Notes: a model not told the origin generated them from the sequence alone. Positions 8,514 to 17,051 are shown, counted from the stretch's first letter. The stretch is DNA of 64,000 nucleotides from Myxococcales bacterium (GCA_016191815.1 JACPVI010000062.1:1-64000); one strand, 5' to 3'. A program made the numbers and translations.

Positions 8514-10487
8514 CTACCCGCTCAAGGCTTCGAACACGGCCTTGCCATGTCGCCTGATGGCCGCCACCAGGCCGCCCTCCCGCTGGAGGGCCTGGACGAT
8601 CGGGCTTTGCTGCTCGGCGCGGAAGGAGCGCATGCTCGGAAGGTGCGTCACCACGCCCGAGCCCAGGTCGATGGACAGCTCAGCGTCCTCCTTGGCCAGC
8701 TCGTAGAAGGCCGGCTCGCGCACCACGAGGTAGGACAGCGCCTCGTTCACCAGATTTCGCTTGTGGATGAAGGCGTAGCTCTTGGCGATCACCGCCTTCA
8801 CTCCGGCGCCCTGGAGCGCCCACACCGCCTGCTCTCGAGAGCTGCCCGAGCCCCAGCCCTCCCCGGCCACGACGATGCAACGTCCTTCCTTCGCCCGGGC
8901 GGGGAGCTCCGGGCGGACGAAGTGGAAGCACTTCTCGCCCAGCTCTTCGGTGGTGGTGAGGTGGCAGAACTGCCCGGGAATGATGGCGTCGGTGTCGACG
9001 TGGTCCCCGAAGCGCTGCACCCGTCCTCGAAGCGTGGTGCCCGTCGCCTCTTTCCCGCCGGCGCGGCGTGCTCGCCTCTGCTCCAGGGAGACGGAGGGCT
9101 CGGCGGCGCGGACCTCCGGGGAGGGGTGCGTGGGCTCACGCCCGAGGATGCGCTCGAAGCGGTCGCGGTTGACTCTGGCCAAATACTTCCGTGGATCGGT
9201 CACCCGCATCTCTGGGGCGGAGGCGGCCACGGTGGCCGCCGAGGCCAGCCAGGCGAGCGAGTTGGGGCCCATCCGGTTTTCGTAGTTCCGGTTCTGCGAG
9301 GTGAGCCACACTTCGCCCGGCCCGGCCTTCTCCGAGGCGATCCCCAGGCACATCGAGCACCCCGGCGGCCCGACGCGGAAGCCGGCCTTCTCGTAGTGGC
9401 GCCACAGGCCCGCCTCGCGCATCCGGGCCTGGATGGAGAGGTCTCCCGGGACCACGAGCTGCTTCGTCGACGGCGCGCGGGCGGGCTTTTCGCGGAAGGC
9501 CTCCTCGAGGATGAGGGCAGCGAGCACCAGCTCCTCCTCGGTGGTGGTGCAGGCGCCGATGAAGCAGCCGTCGATGCCCATGCCGGCCACCTTCTCCACC
9601 TCGACCACGTTGTCGGGGGAAAACGGCTTGGCGAGGAGCGGCGACAGCGAGCCCAGCTCTACGCGGCGGGTCTCGAGGTAAGGCGCTTGGGGGTCGGCGC
9701 GGAAGTAGAGGGCCTGGTCGTTCTCGGAGCCGCGGCGGCCGAGCCAGGAGGCGATCACCTCGTCGGGCTCGAAGATGCCGTTGAGCCCCCCCAGCTCGGC
9801 GGTCATGTTGCAGATGGTGAAGCGCACATCGGTGGAGAAGTGGCGCACGGCGCTGCCGCGGTATTCCACCGTGCGCTCCATGGCGACGGTGTTCCGGCGC
9901 AGCTCGCCCAGGGTGCGGAGGATGACGTCCTTCCCGCCGAAGCCGAAGGGCAGCACGCCCTCGTACTCGATGCTGATGGCCTGGGGGACTTCGAGCCAGG
10001 ACTGGCCGAGCACCATCGCGGCGGTGATGTCGGCTCCTCCCAGGCCGATGGCGAAGGCGCCCAGTCCCCCGTGCGAGGAGGTGTGCGAGTCGGCGCCGAG
10101 GACCACCTGGCCGGGCTGCAAGAGCTCCCGGTAGAACTTGGTGTGCAGGATGGTGACGTTGGCGTCGTAGAAGTGGCGGATGCCGGACTCCCTGGCGAAG
10201 TCGCGGGAGAGCTGGGCGAGCCGCTGGGCGCGGGGATCAGAGGCGAGGGTGACCGGATCGACGGTGTGGTCCACCGCGAGCAGGAAGCGGTCCTTGTCGT
10301 GGAGCGGGGGGCGGCCGAGGGCCTGGTAGGTGCGCTCCATGCCGTTCCAGGCGAGCTCGGAGGCGATGGTCCAGTCGACGGCGATCTGCAGGATGTCGCC
10401 CGCCTCCACCCATGGGCGCGAGAGGTTGCGCGCGTGGTGGGCGAGGATCTTCTGGGTGAGCGTCATCGGCTTGGAGTCGATCGCCAT
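8514..10487 (-). CDS. aconitase-family hydratase with fused swivel (LeuD-like) domain
   Basis: 657 residues. GADSHTSSHGGLGAFAIG and three cluster-ligand Cys (CTTTEEE near 313; GPPGCSMCLG near 373 and 376) are the [4Fe-4S] signatures of aconitase/isopropylmalate dehydratase. The last ~150 residues are the swivelling domain (GWGSGSSREQAV). The fused ~650-residue form fits 'aconitate hydratase' or homoaconitase of the compact type. I chose the ATG at 10487; MTLTQKILA at 10466 is an alternative. Being in a same-strand run with a LeuA-like synthase makes homoaconitase or isopropylmalate dehydratase as likely as citrate-cycle aconitase. Confidence 0.88.
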   Translation of the reverse strand: MAIDSKPMTLTQKILAHHARNLSRPWVEAGDILQIAVDWTIASELAWNGMERTYQALGRPPLHDKDRFLLAVDHTVDPVTLASDPRAQRLAQLSRDFARESGIRHFYDANVTILHTKFYRELLQPGQVVLGADSHTSSHGGLGAFAIGLGGADITAAMVLGQSWLEVPQAISIEYEGVLPFGFGGKDVILRTLGELRRNTVAMERTVEYRGSAVRHFSTDVRFTICNMTAELGGLNGIFEPDEVIASWLGRRGSENDQALYFRADPQAPYLETRRVELGSLSPLLAKPFSPDNVVEVEKVAGMGIDGCFIGACTTTEEELVLAALILEEAFREKPARAPSTKQLVVPGDLSIQARMREAGLWRHYEKAGFRVGPPGCSMCLGIASEKAGPGEVWLTSQNRNYENRMGPNSLAWLASAATVAASAPEMRVTDPRKYLARVNRDRFERILGREPTHPSPEVRAAEPSVSLEQRRARRAGGKEATGTTLRGRVQRFGDHVDTDAIIPGQFCHLTTTEELGEKCFHFVRPELPARAKEGRCIVVAGEGWGSGSSREQAVWALQGAGVKAVIAKSYAFIHKRNLVNEALSYLVVREPAFYELAKEDAELSIDLGSGVVTHLPSMRSFRAEQQSPIVQALQREGGLVAAIRRHGKAVFEALSG

Positions 10488-10600
10488 GGGGCCTGCGAAG
10501 CTAACCCAAGCGCGCCCATCGGGGCAGCGCTCGCGGCGCCGGCCCATTCAACAATCGGCCGGTGGACGGCCGCATCGGCCCGCCCGCCCGGCTGGGGGCC

Positions 10601-11020
10601 TCAGCCCTTGCTCACGCGCCGGACGCCGCGGCGGAGCAAGAGGTCGGGCAGCTTGAGCCTATGGTCCCCCTGGAGGACGAGGGCGCCGTCCTCCAAGGTG
10701 CCGCCCGTCCCGAGCGCGCGCTTGAGCGCGCCCAGCCACTCGCTCAGCTCGGCGTCCGAAAGCCCCAGCCCCTCCACCACGGTCACTTCCTTCCCTCCCC
10801 TGCCCTTCCGCTCGAGCCGGACCACCGCGCGCGCCGGCCCGGCCGAGGGAGGTTGCTCGGGAAAGTCCGAGCGCGACACCTCGGGTGAGCCCGAAGGCAA
10901 TTCGTCGCGCAGCGCGCCCAGCTTGGCGAAGGGGCTGTTGAACGCTCCCTTCCCGCCAGGGTCGATGAAATCGTTCGGCCTGGACGGACCGGCCGATCCG
11001 CTCCGCGGCGGCTTGCGCAT
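10601..11020 (-). CDS. SUI1/eIF1-like protein (YciH family)
   Basis: 139 residues. The last ~80 form the SUI1 fold: VVRLERKGRGGKEVTVVEGL, then LGTGGTLEDGALVLQGDH, the typical 'RKGRGGK' and 'GTGG' loops. The first ~55 residues are Pro/Ser/Gly-rich and probably disordered, longer than in E. coli YciH. Bacterial SUI1 proteins bind the 30S subunit and affect start-codon choice. It is divergent from the hicA-like gene. Confidence 0.85.
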   Translation of the reverse strand: MRKPPRSGSAGPSRPNDFIDPGGKGAFNSPFAKLGALRDELPSGSPEVSRSDFPEQPPSAGPARAVVRLERKGRGGKEVTVVEGLGLSDAELSEWLGALKRALGTGGTLEDGALVLQGDHRLKLPDLLLRRGVRRVSKG

Positions 11021-11074
11021 CGTGCGAGATCCCGAAGTCGTCTATGTTGCTCGATCCATCGACTGAGTGCGCGC

Positions 11075-11304
11075 GTGGGCACGCTTCCCATCATCTCAGG
11101 AGCCGAGGCCGTCCGGGCGTTCGCCAGGCTGGGCTACGAGGTCGATCATCAGTCGGGTAGCCACGTCATTCTCCGGCATCGCGACCCGCCGCATCGGCAC
11201 CTTTCCGTGCCCAATCATCGCGAGCTCGCCAGGGGGACCTGCGCGCATTGATCCGCGAGGCGGGGCTTACGGTGGATCAGTTCCTCGAGCTGCTTGACGG
11301 CTAA
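11075..11304 (+). pseudogene. hicA: hicA-like mRNA interferase, interrupted by a one-base frameshift
   Basis: GTG at 11075 opens a classic HicA N-terminus (LPIISGAEAVRAFARLGYEV, then SGSHVILRH with the catalytic His). The frame hits TGA at 11249 after 58 codons. Adding one base in the G run at 11232-11236 restores the reading frame into LRALIREAGLTVDQFLELL and a TAA at 11302, exactly the expected HicA C-terminal helix. It is therefore decayed, phase-variable, or a homopolymer sequencing error. It converges on a HicB-like gene with 2 bases between the stops, unlike the usual tandem hicAB order. Confidence 0.75.
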
Positions 11305-11306
11305 CT

Positions 11307-11519
11307 CTAGAAAGCGACCTCGACGACATCCTCCTGGATCGGCGGAGGGATCGGATCGCCGTGCTTCTTCAGGCTCGCCAAGTAGCCTGCGATCGCGTCC
11401 TGGATGTTTGCCCGCGCCTCTTCCCGCGTACTCCCTTGTGACACGCAGCCCGGAAGAGAAGGGCAGACGGCGACGAAGACGCCGTCCTCATCAGGCTCGA
11501 TGAACACTCGGAACTTCAC
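11307..11519 (-). CDS. hicB: HicB-family antitoxin-like protein
   Basis: 70 residues starting MKFRVFIEPDEDGVFVAVCP, followed by LPGCVSQGSTREEARANIQD, the partial RNase H-like fold of HicB. No DNA-binding C-terminal domain is visible, so it matches short HicB proteins. GTG at 11519 is the start. It is convergent with the hicA-like gene at 11075-11304; both are likely parts of one toxin-antitoxin locus, unusually arranged tail to tail. Confidence 0.82.
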   Translation of the reverse strand: MKFRVFIEPDEDGVFVAVCPSLPGCVSQGSTREEARANIQDAIAGYLASLKKHGDPIPPPIQEDVVEVAF

Positions 11520-11610
11520 GCCTTTGTAGATATCGCACGCGTGGCCCGGATACCAACCTGCGCCGTGCGTGCACTCGGCGCGCCGCTTGTCAGCCGAAGG
11601 AGCGCCGGCC

Positions 11611-12597
11611 CTATTCCGACCGCTTGAGGTAAGTGCCCACCATGTTGATGAGCTCGGCGAGGGCGACCGGCTTGGGCAAGTAGTCGCTGGCGCCGGCCTC
11701 GTCCGCCACCTGGTGCAGCCGGTCGGGGTCCAGCGCCGAGACGAAGATCACCGGCACGTCGGCGATCTCCTCGTCCGAGCGCATCATCTTGCAGATGTCC
11801 ACCCCGTCGATCCCCGGCATGAGGATGTCCAAGATCACCAGCTTCGGCCTCAGCTCGCGGACCAGCGCCAGGGCCTCCTCGCCCCGGCGGGCCTTGTGCA
11901 CCTCGTAGCCGTAGCGGGTGAGGGCCTTGCTCAAGAACTCCAGGATGGTGGGGTCATCGTCGGCGATCACCACCGTGCGCATGTGCGGCGGTGGCCTCAC
12001 CTCCGCCAGCCGATCCACGCAGGCGGCGATGGCGGCGATCACCTCGGGCGGCGGGTCGAGGAAGCGCACCCCGGCGAGCCTCTGCGCGGTGCCGGCCCTG
12101 GTCACCTCGCACCGCATGGTGAAACAGGCGCCGTCGTCCAAGGTGAGGTCCAGCTCGAGGTACTGCCCGGAGTACAGCTCGACCGGGCTGGCCAAGAGGA
12201 TGCCGATCTCCGAGAGGTTCTTCGCCAGCGCCGGCTCGGGCGAGGCCGGGTGGCGGAGCGCCACCTTCAGCTCGCAGGGCACCCGCTTCGCCTTCCGGCC
12301 GTGCTCGTAGCGGTCGGGCGACTGGCTGAGCCCGAGGAAGCGGCGGCACTTGTCGATCTCCTCGTCGGGGAACCGGAAGTAGACGCCGGCGGCGAAGCGC
12401 TCGCTCCTTCGGCGAATGCCGATCACCAGCCCGTGGATCACCAGGCTCACCGGCAACCCGTGCAGCGAAAGCTCCACCGGCGCCCGGGAGCCGATCCGCA
12501 ACAGCTCCTCGGTGGCGATGAAGACACGGTCGGTGTTTCCCTGGATCAGGTCCGACCACAGCCGGTACTTGTCGGGGTATTCGAGGCGCAGCGACAT
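11611..12597 (-). CDS. PilZ-domain protein with C-terminal receiver domain
   Basis: 328 residues. The first ~95 look like a degenerate PilZ barrel. Residues ~100-200 are a second PilZ-like domain (RKAKRVPCELKVAL, then NLSEIGILL). Residues ~207-326 are a response-regulator receiver: ADDDPT acidic pocket near 212, phospho-acceptor Asp in VILDILMPG near 255, and Lys in LPKPVA near 307. It lacks an effector domain after the receiver. It follows the channel-like gene on the same strand (84 bases). A link of phosphorelay and c-di-GMP input is inferred from the domains. Confidence 0.85.
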   Translation of the reverse strand: MSLRLEYPDKYRLWSDLIQGNTDRVFIATEELLRIGSRAPVELSLHGLPVSLVIHGLVIGIRRRSERFAAGVYFRFPDEEIDKCRRFLGLSQSPDRYEHGRKAKRVPCELKVALRHPASPEPALAKNLSEIGILLASPVELYSGQYLELDLTLDDGACFTMRCEVTRAGTAQRLAGVRFLDPPPEVIAAIAACVDRLAEVRPPPHMRTVVIADDDPTILEFLSKALTRYGYEVHKARRGEEALALVRELRPKLVILDILMPGIDGVDICKMMRSDEEIADVPVIFVSALDPDRLHQVADEAGASDYLPKPVALAELINMVGTYLKRSE

Positions 12598-12681
12598 GGG
12601 GTGGGCTGGCTTCGGATGCTAGGAAGGCCGGTGCCAACTGTCCAGCGGGCGCCACGCCCCCCACTGAACCTTTGGCCGCGG

Positions 12682-13743
12682 TCAAGAGCCGTGGGCGGAG
12701 AGGGGAGGCGCCTTCTCGTCGGTGAGCTCCCTAAGGCGGCGGTAGTCCTCGTAGGTGGACTGCACGGTTAGCACCTCTCCCTGGGCGATGGTCACCTCGT
12801 TGCGGGGGTGCAGCTCCTCGGGCTTGCCGGCCCGGCGGATGGCCAGGGTGAGCCCTCCGAAGCGGTCTCGCAGCTCGCCGATGGTCATCCCCGGCAGCCC
12901 GCGGATGGCGGTGAACTGGGAGACCACCATGAGGTGGGCCCCGACGTGGAAGGAGTGGACGATGCGCGGGTCCAAGGCGGCCAGGGCGAAGGCGGGCGCG
13001 GAGAGCGACGAGGTGGAGAGCGCCTCGGCGCGGAAGTTGTCCCTCACCCTCGCCACCAGGTCGTCGTCGAACAGCCGGATGACCACCCGGATGCTGGGAT
13101 TGAGCATGCGGGCATCGAGGGCGACGTTGAGGTTGGCCAAATCGTCGTTGGTGGCGCAGACGATCGCGGCGGCCCCCTTGGCGTTGGTGCGGGAGAGCGT
13201 CTTGGGGTTGTTGATGTCGTCGATCAGCACCGGGACGCCCTGGTCGCGCAGGGTGCTGACGAAGGTGGCGGCCTCGGCCTTGTCGATCACCACCACCTCC
13301 CGGCCGAGGGCGAGCAGCTGGGTGGTGACGCGGTAGCCCACGCGGCCGGCGCCGCAGACGATGACGTGATCTCGAAAAGTCTGGCTCATGACGGCGACCC
13401 ACTCCTTGTCGTCGCGGTGTTTGGCGAAATAGAGGTAGGCGAAGCGCACCACTCCGTCGACGATGATCGCCACCCCGAACGGGGGGATGAGCAGGTTCAG
13501 CACCTCGATGAGGGCGTTGTCGACGTACTCCAGGCTCGGCTGGCCGAAGAGCAGGAAGTAGATGTGGTGGAGCGCCTCGCCGTAGCCGATCCGGTGCCCG
13601 TCCGGCTTGACGTAGAGGGCGATGTAGACGTGGGGCAGCACCAAGAACAGGATCCCCACCAGGATGAGCGTCACCCGGAAGCGCTTGGCGAGCGCCACGA
13701 GGTAGCGCAGGTGGGCGACCAGCCGCCGCCTGGGGCGCTTCAT
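12682..13743 (-). CDS. two-TM protein with TrkA-N/RCK domain, K+-channel-like
   Basis: 353 residues. TM1 near residues 22-45 (VTLILVGILFLVLPHVYIAL), a re-entrant region, and TM2 near 78-100 (LIEVLNLLIPPFGVAIIVDG), then a Rossmann domain with HVIVCGAGRVGYRV near residue 125 and a C-terminal TrkA-C-like part. This is the layout of RCK-gated K+ channels, but the pore loop reads YFLLFGQPSLEY, without TVGYG. It is therefore either a non-selective or non-conducting relative. It lies between tatC and the PilZ-receiver gene, all on the minus strand. Confidence 0.78.
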   Translation of the reverse strand: MKRPRRRLVAHLRYLVALAKRFRVTLILVGILFLVLPHVYIALYVKPDGHRIGYGEALHHIYFLLFGQPSLEYVDNALIEVLNLLIPPFGVAIIVDGVVRFAYLYFAKHRDDKEWVAVMSQTFRDHVIVCGAGRVGYRVTTQLLALGREVVVIDKAEAATFVSTLRDQGVPVLIDDINNPKTLSRTNAKGAAAIVCATNDDLANLNVALDARMLNPSIRVVIRLFDDDLVARVRDNFRAEALSTSSLSAPAFALAALDPRIVHSFHVGAHLMVVSQFTAIRGLPGMTIGELRDRFGGLTLAIRRAGKPEELHPRNEVTIAQGEVLTVQSTYEDYRRLRELTDEKAPPLSAHGS

Positions 13744-13846
13744 GGGAGCGTCCTACTTCGGCTCGACTCGACGCGCCAGTTCCCGCGGCCAGCCTCCGCC
13801 ACTCCCCCCTCCCTCCGGGGGTGAGCCAGGGTGAGGGTGCCTCTTT

Positions 13847-15076
13847 TCAGCTCGCCGCGGCGGAGGCATCGGCGCTCTTTCTCCGCCGCTCGATGAGCCA
13901 CACCGCCAAGACGCCCAGCTCGTAGCAGAGGAGCATCGGCCCGCCGAGCATGGCCAGGTTGACCGCGTCGCCGGTGGGGGTGATGACCGCCGCCAGGATG
14001 AGACAGACCACCAGGGCGTGCCTCTGGTAGCGCATCAGCCACTTGGCCTGAACCAGCCCGGCCAGGCCCAACAGGGCCATCACCAGCGGCAGCTCGAAGA
14101 TGATCCCCAGGGCCAGCTCGAGCAGGAGCACCAAGGAGAGCTGCTCGTTCATCGAGAGCATCGGCCGGGTCCAGTTCATCGCCTCATAGCGGGCGCGGCC
14201 GGTGCCGAGGGCCTTCTCCAGCCTCCACAGCTCGAACAGCTCGCTGGTGCGGGCGGGGGCGGCGGCGGTGAGGCGGCTCGCCGCCTCGTCGGTGAGCTTC
14301 ACCGCCTCGGAGTGCCGTCCCTCCGAGAACGCCTCCACCGCCTGGAGGCGCTTTTCCACCACCTCGCGCAAGACCGGCCTCGCCTGGGGGCCGAGTCCCT
14401 CCTGGGCGGCGTCCAACAGGCGCCCCAGGCCTTCCAGCCGGCCGAGCACGTCGGCGCGCTCCTTGGGCACCAGGGAGAGGCCCATGTCGCCCTCGGCCAC
14501 GCCGCGACTTCCGAGCGCGTCCGAGGTTTCCTTGGCCACCTTGCCTGCCCTGGCCAACTCGCCCATGCGCAGGTAGCGGATGGCGTCCTGCTCCTTGAGC
14601 CTGGCGGCGTCGAGCTGGGTCTCCATCGAGGCCGCGCCCTCCTCTCGGAGGAGGAACTGGAACATGGTGGGGAGCAACACCAGGTAGCAGAAGGCGGCCC
14701 CGGCGAGGAAGGCGGCCGAGCCGAAGACGACGAAGGGGCCGGCAAGCCGTCTCTCCTTGGGGTAGAGGCCGGGGGAGATGAAGCCCCACAGCTGCCAGAG
14801 CACCACCGGAGTGGAGAGGAACAGCCCGGTGTACAGCCCCACCTTCATGTACACGTTCAGCTCTTCGATGGCGGAGGTGTAGATGAAGTGGGCGGTCTGT
14901 GGCGGGAGCGAGGCGAGCACCGGCCGCATGAGCAGGCCGTAGATCTGCTTGGCGAAGACCAGCGAGGCGGCGCCCAGCACCACCACCGAGATCACGCACT
15001 TGAGCAGCCGGGAGCGCAGCTCTCCCAGGTGCTCGGAGAGGGTCATCCGGAGGTCGGTGTGGGCCACTTCGGCCAT
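13847..15076 (-). CDS. tatC: twin-arginine translocase subunit TatC with a large periplasmic insertion
   Basis: 409 residues against ~250 for typical TatC. The N-terminal core is clear (MTLSEHLGELRSRLLKCV, then EELNVYMKVGLYTGLFLSTP and LWGFISPGLYPKERR) and the C-terminal helices resume at ELALGIIFELPLVMALL. Between them, roughly residues 145-300 are a helical, charged insert located in the loop between TM3 and TM4, which faces the periplasm. It follows tatB by 4 bases. It works as the signal-peptide receptor of the Tat system; the insert's role is unknown. Confidence 0.92.
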   Translation of the reverse strand: MAEVAHTDLRMTLSEHLGELRSRLLKCVISVVVLGAASLVFAKQIYGLLMRPVLASLPPQTAHFIYTSAIEELNVYMKVGLYTGLFLSTPVVLWQLWGFISPGLYPKERRLAGPFVVFGSAAFLAGAAFCYLVLLPTMFQFLLREEGAASMETQLDAARLKEQDAIRYLRMGELARAGKVAKETSDALGSRGVAEGDMGLSLVPKERADVLGRLEGLGRLLDAAQEGLGPQARPVLREVVEKRLQAVEAFSEGRHSEAVKLTDEAASRLTAAAPARTSELFELWRLEKALGTGRARYEAMNWTRPMLSMNEQLSLVLLLELALGIIFELPLVMALLGLAGLVQAKWLMRYQRHALVVCLILAAVITPTGDAVNLAMLGGPMLLCYELGVLAVWLIERRRKSADASAAAS

Positions 15077-15080
15077 CGGG

Positions 15081-15413
15081 CTAGGCCTTCTCCTTGGGCG
15101 CCGCCTCTGCCGCCTCGACGGTCACGGTGGGGGCGAGACTCGGGTCCAGGGGTGCCGGCTTGGGGACCTCGCGCGCGGGCAAGGCCTCGGGGGGCGGCTT
15201 GGGGGCCGAGGGGGCGGGGAGGGGCGCTTCCAGCTCCTGGTCCATCTTGTAGAACTCGCGTTCGACGACGCCGCGGACCTCGTCGGTCTGGCGGCGGAAC
15301 TCGCGGAGGAAGCGGCCGATGCCGCGGGCGAACTCGGGGAGGCGCTTGGGCCCGAGCACGAGCAGCGCGAGAACCAGGATGAGGACGAGCTCGCCGGCGC
15401 CGACGTTGAACAT
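15081..15413 (-). CDS. tatB: twin-arginine translocase subunit TatB
   Basis: 110 residues. It opens MFNVGAGELVLILVLALLVL then GPKRLPEFARGIGRFLREF: a single N-terminal helix with Glu at position 8, the GP hinge and an amphipathic helix, as in TatB. The tail is Pro/Ala-rich. It is directly followed by tatC, so the pair makes the substrate-binding TatBC complex. No separate tatA is seen in the window; it must be elsewhere, or this protein may serve both roles. Confidence 0.88.
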   Translation of the reverse strand: MFNVGAGELVLILVLALLVLGPKRLPEFARGIGRFLREFRRQTDEVRGVVEREFYKMDQELEAPLPAPSAPKPPPEALPAREVPKPAPLDPSLAPTVTVEAAEAAPKEKA

Positions 15414-15461
15414 GCAGGTCCGCGCCGGTTATCGCGCCCTCACCGTTCCGCCGCAACCCCG

Positions 15462-16961
15462 CTAGCGGCGGACCGGGAACGCGGTGCCCTTGCCGCAGTA
15501 GACGAAGGTGCCGTCCTTGCCCTTGCCCGCCCTCCTCAGGCCCGAGAACGCGAGGCTGGAGCCGGCGCGGGCCGGGCCGAGGCTCGGGTCCTCGATGCGC
15601 AGCACCACGGGCGTGCCGGCGGCCATGCCGTCGAAGGGGCCAACAAGCTCGCCGGTGACGAAGCTCTTGCCGGCGCTGCACCCGTTCTGGGGGATGCCGA
15701 AGTAGGGGTAGCCGGTGGCGAGCGAAACCACCTTCACCTTGGCGTCCTCCACCACGGAGCCGGCGCGGAAGCGGGGGTCGGCCTTGGCTTCGTCCAGGTT
15801 CGCGGCGGGGCGGAGGCCCCCGGGCGCGGCGCCGCCGAGGTAGGCGGCGGGAGTGAGAGGCGCGGGCGCGGCGGCGTGCGAGGGAGGCGGCTTGGGCGGA
15901 GGCGGCTGCCCCGGCTGCAACACGGTGCGCTTGGGCTCTGGCGGCTCGGGCTCTTCGGCCTTCTTCTGCTCGGCGGCGAGGAGGGCGGCCTCCCGGGCCT
16001 GCTGGGCCTCGAGGCGCTTGGCCTCGGCGGCGAGGCGCTTGGCCTCCTCGGCGGCGCGCCTCTCTTCTTCCTTGCGGCGCTTCTCTTCTTCCAGGGCGCG
16101 CTTCTCTTCTTCCAGGGCGCGCTTCTTCTCTTCGAGGGTGAGGCGCTTTTTCTCTTCGGCCTCGCGGGCCTTTCGCTCCTTCTCCTCGGCGAGGGCCTTG
16201 GTCTTGGCCTCGTCGGTGGCCCGGCGCTCGGCGTCCTTCTGGCGTTTGTCCTCTTCGAGCTTGGCCTTGGCCTCCTCCATCTCCTTCTTCTTGGCCTCGA
16301 GCTCTTCCTTCTTCTTGGAAAGCTCGGCCTCGCGGGCCTCGGCGGCGGCCTTCTTCTTCTCCAGCTCCTCCTGGCGGCGCTTCTCGGCGGCGAGGCGCTT
16401 CTCTTCGGCCTTCCTCAGCTTCTCCTCCTCCGCGAGGCGCTTCTTCTCCTCGGCCTCCATGCGCTTTCGCTCGGCCTCGAGGCGCTTCTCCTCTTCCTTG
16501 CGCTTCTTCTCCTCGGCGGCGAGGCGCTTCTTTTCCTGCTCGGCCTTCTTGGCGCGCTCCTTGGCCTCGGCCTCTTCGCGGATGCGCTTGGCTTCGGCTT
16601 CCGCCTTGGCCTTGGTCTCCGCTGCGGCCTTGGCCTTGGCGGCGGCTTCCTCTTCGGCCCTCCGCTTGGCTTCGGCCTCGGCCTTTCGTTTGGCCTCGGC
16701 TTCGGCGGCGAGACGGGCGCGCTCTTCGGCTTCCGCCTTGGCCTTGGCTTCGGCCTCGGCTCGCTTCCGTTCGGCCTCGGCCTTCAAGGCCTCCTCGCGG
16801 TCCTTGGCGGTGAGGACTTTGCGGGGCTTGGAGGCGCCCTCTTCTTCCTCCTCTTCGGCGGCGGACTTGGGCCCGAGGACTTCGGGGATGTCTTCTTGGG
16901 CTGAGGCGGCGAGGGGGCCGGCGAGGAGGGCGAGGGCCAAGGCGAGGTGCTGTCTCTTCAT
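15462..16961 (-). CDS. secreted or periplasmic TolA-like coiled-coil protein
   Basis: 499 residues. Signal peptide MKRQHLALALALLAGPLAAS, then ~320 residues of Ala/Glu/Lys/Arg heptads (for example KRALEEEKRALEEEKRRK), a long single helix or coiled coil. The C-terminal ~100 residues are globular (GYPYFGIPQNGCSAGKSFV) and unrecognised. Because it has a cleavable leader instead of a membrane anchor it is not TolA itself. I chose the ATG at 16961 over 17000 because the signal peptide begins there. The gene ends 49 bases before tatB and could be transcribed with it. Confidence 0.78.
   Translation of the reverse strand: MKRQHLALALALLAGPLAASAQEDIPEVLGPKSAAEEEEEEGASKPRKVLTAKDREEALKAEAERKRAEAEAKAKAEAEERARLAAEAEAKRKAEAEAKRRAEEEAAAKAKAAAETKAKAEAEAKRIREEAEAKERAKKAEQEKKRLAAEEKKRKEEEKRLEAERKRMEAEEKKRLAEEEKLRKAEEKRLAAEKRRQEELEKKKAAAEAREAELSKKKEELEAKKKEMEEAKAKLEEDKRQKDAERRATDEAKTKALAEEKERKAREAEEKKRLTLEEKKRALEEEKRALEEEKRRKEEERRAAEEAKRLAAEAKRLEAQQAREAALLAAEQKKAEEPEPPEPKRTVLQPGQPPPPKPPPSHAAAPAPLTPAAYLGGAAPGGLRPAANLDEAKADPRFRAGSVVEDAKVKVVSLATGYPYFGIPQNGCSAGKSFVTGELVGPFDGMAAGTPVVLRIEDPSLGPARAGSSLAFSGLRRAGKGKDGTFVYCGKGTAFPVRR
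16077..16120 (-). repeat. tandem 21-bp repeat in the coiled-coil gene
   Basis: Two near-identical 21-bp units encode the heptad RALEEEK twice; a third, diverged copy follows. They suggest recent heptad duplication within the charged helix and a hotspot for length change. Confidence 0.6.
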
Positions 16962-17051
16962 GGAGCGGAAGGATGTATCCCTCTCCGGCGGGCCGATCAA
17001 CCCGGGGCCGTCAGCGCTGGCTTTCCGGCGCCACCGCGACGGGCGCCAGGG

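Noticed and set aside
7932-11066. A 1044-codon plus-strand open frame
   Set aside because: It is antisense to the clear aconitase and membrane-protein genes, has His/Glu/Arg/Gly-biased composition and no domain; typical shadow in GC-rich DNA.
15462-16961. tolA
   Set aside because: The protein has a cleavable signal peptide, not an N-terminal anchor, and its C-terminal domain does not look like TolA domain III; no tolQRB genes are nearby.
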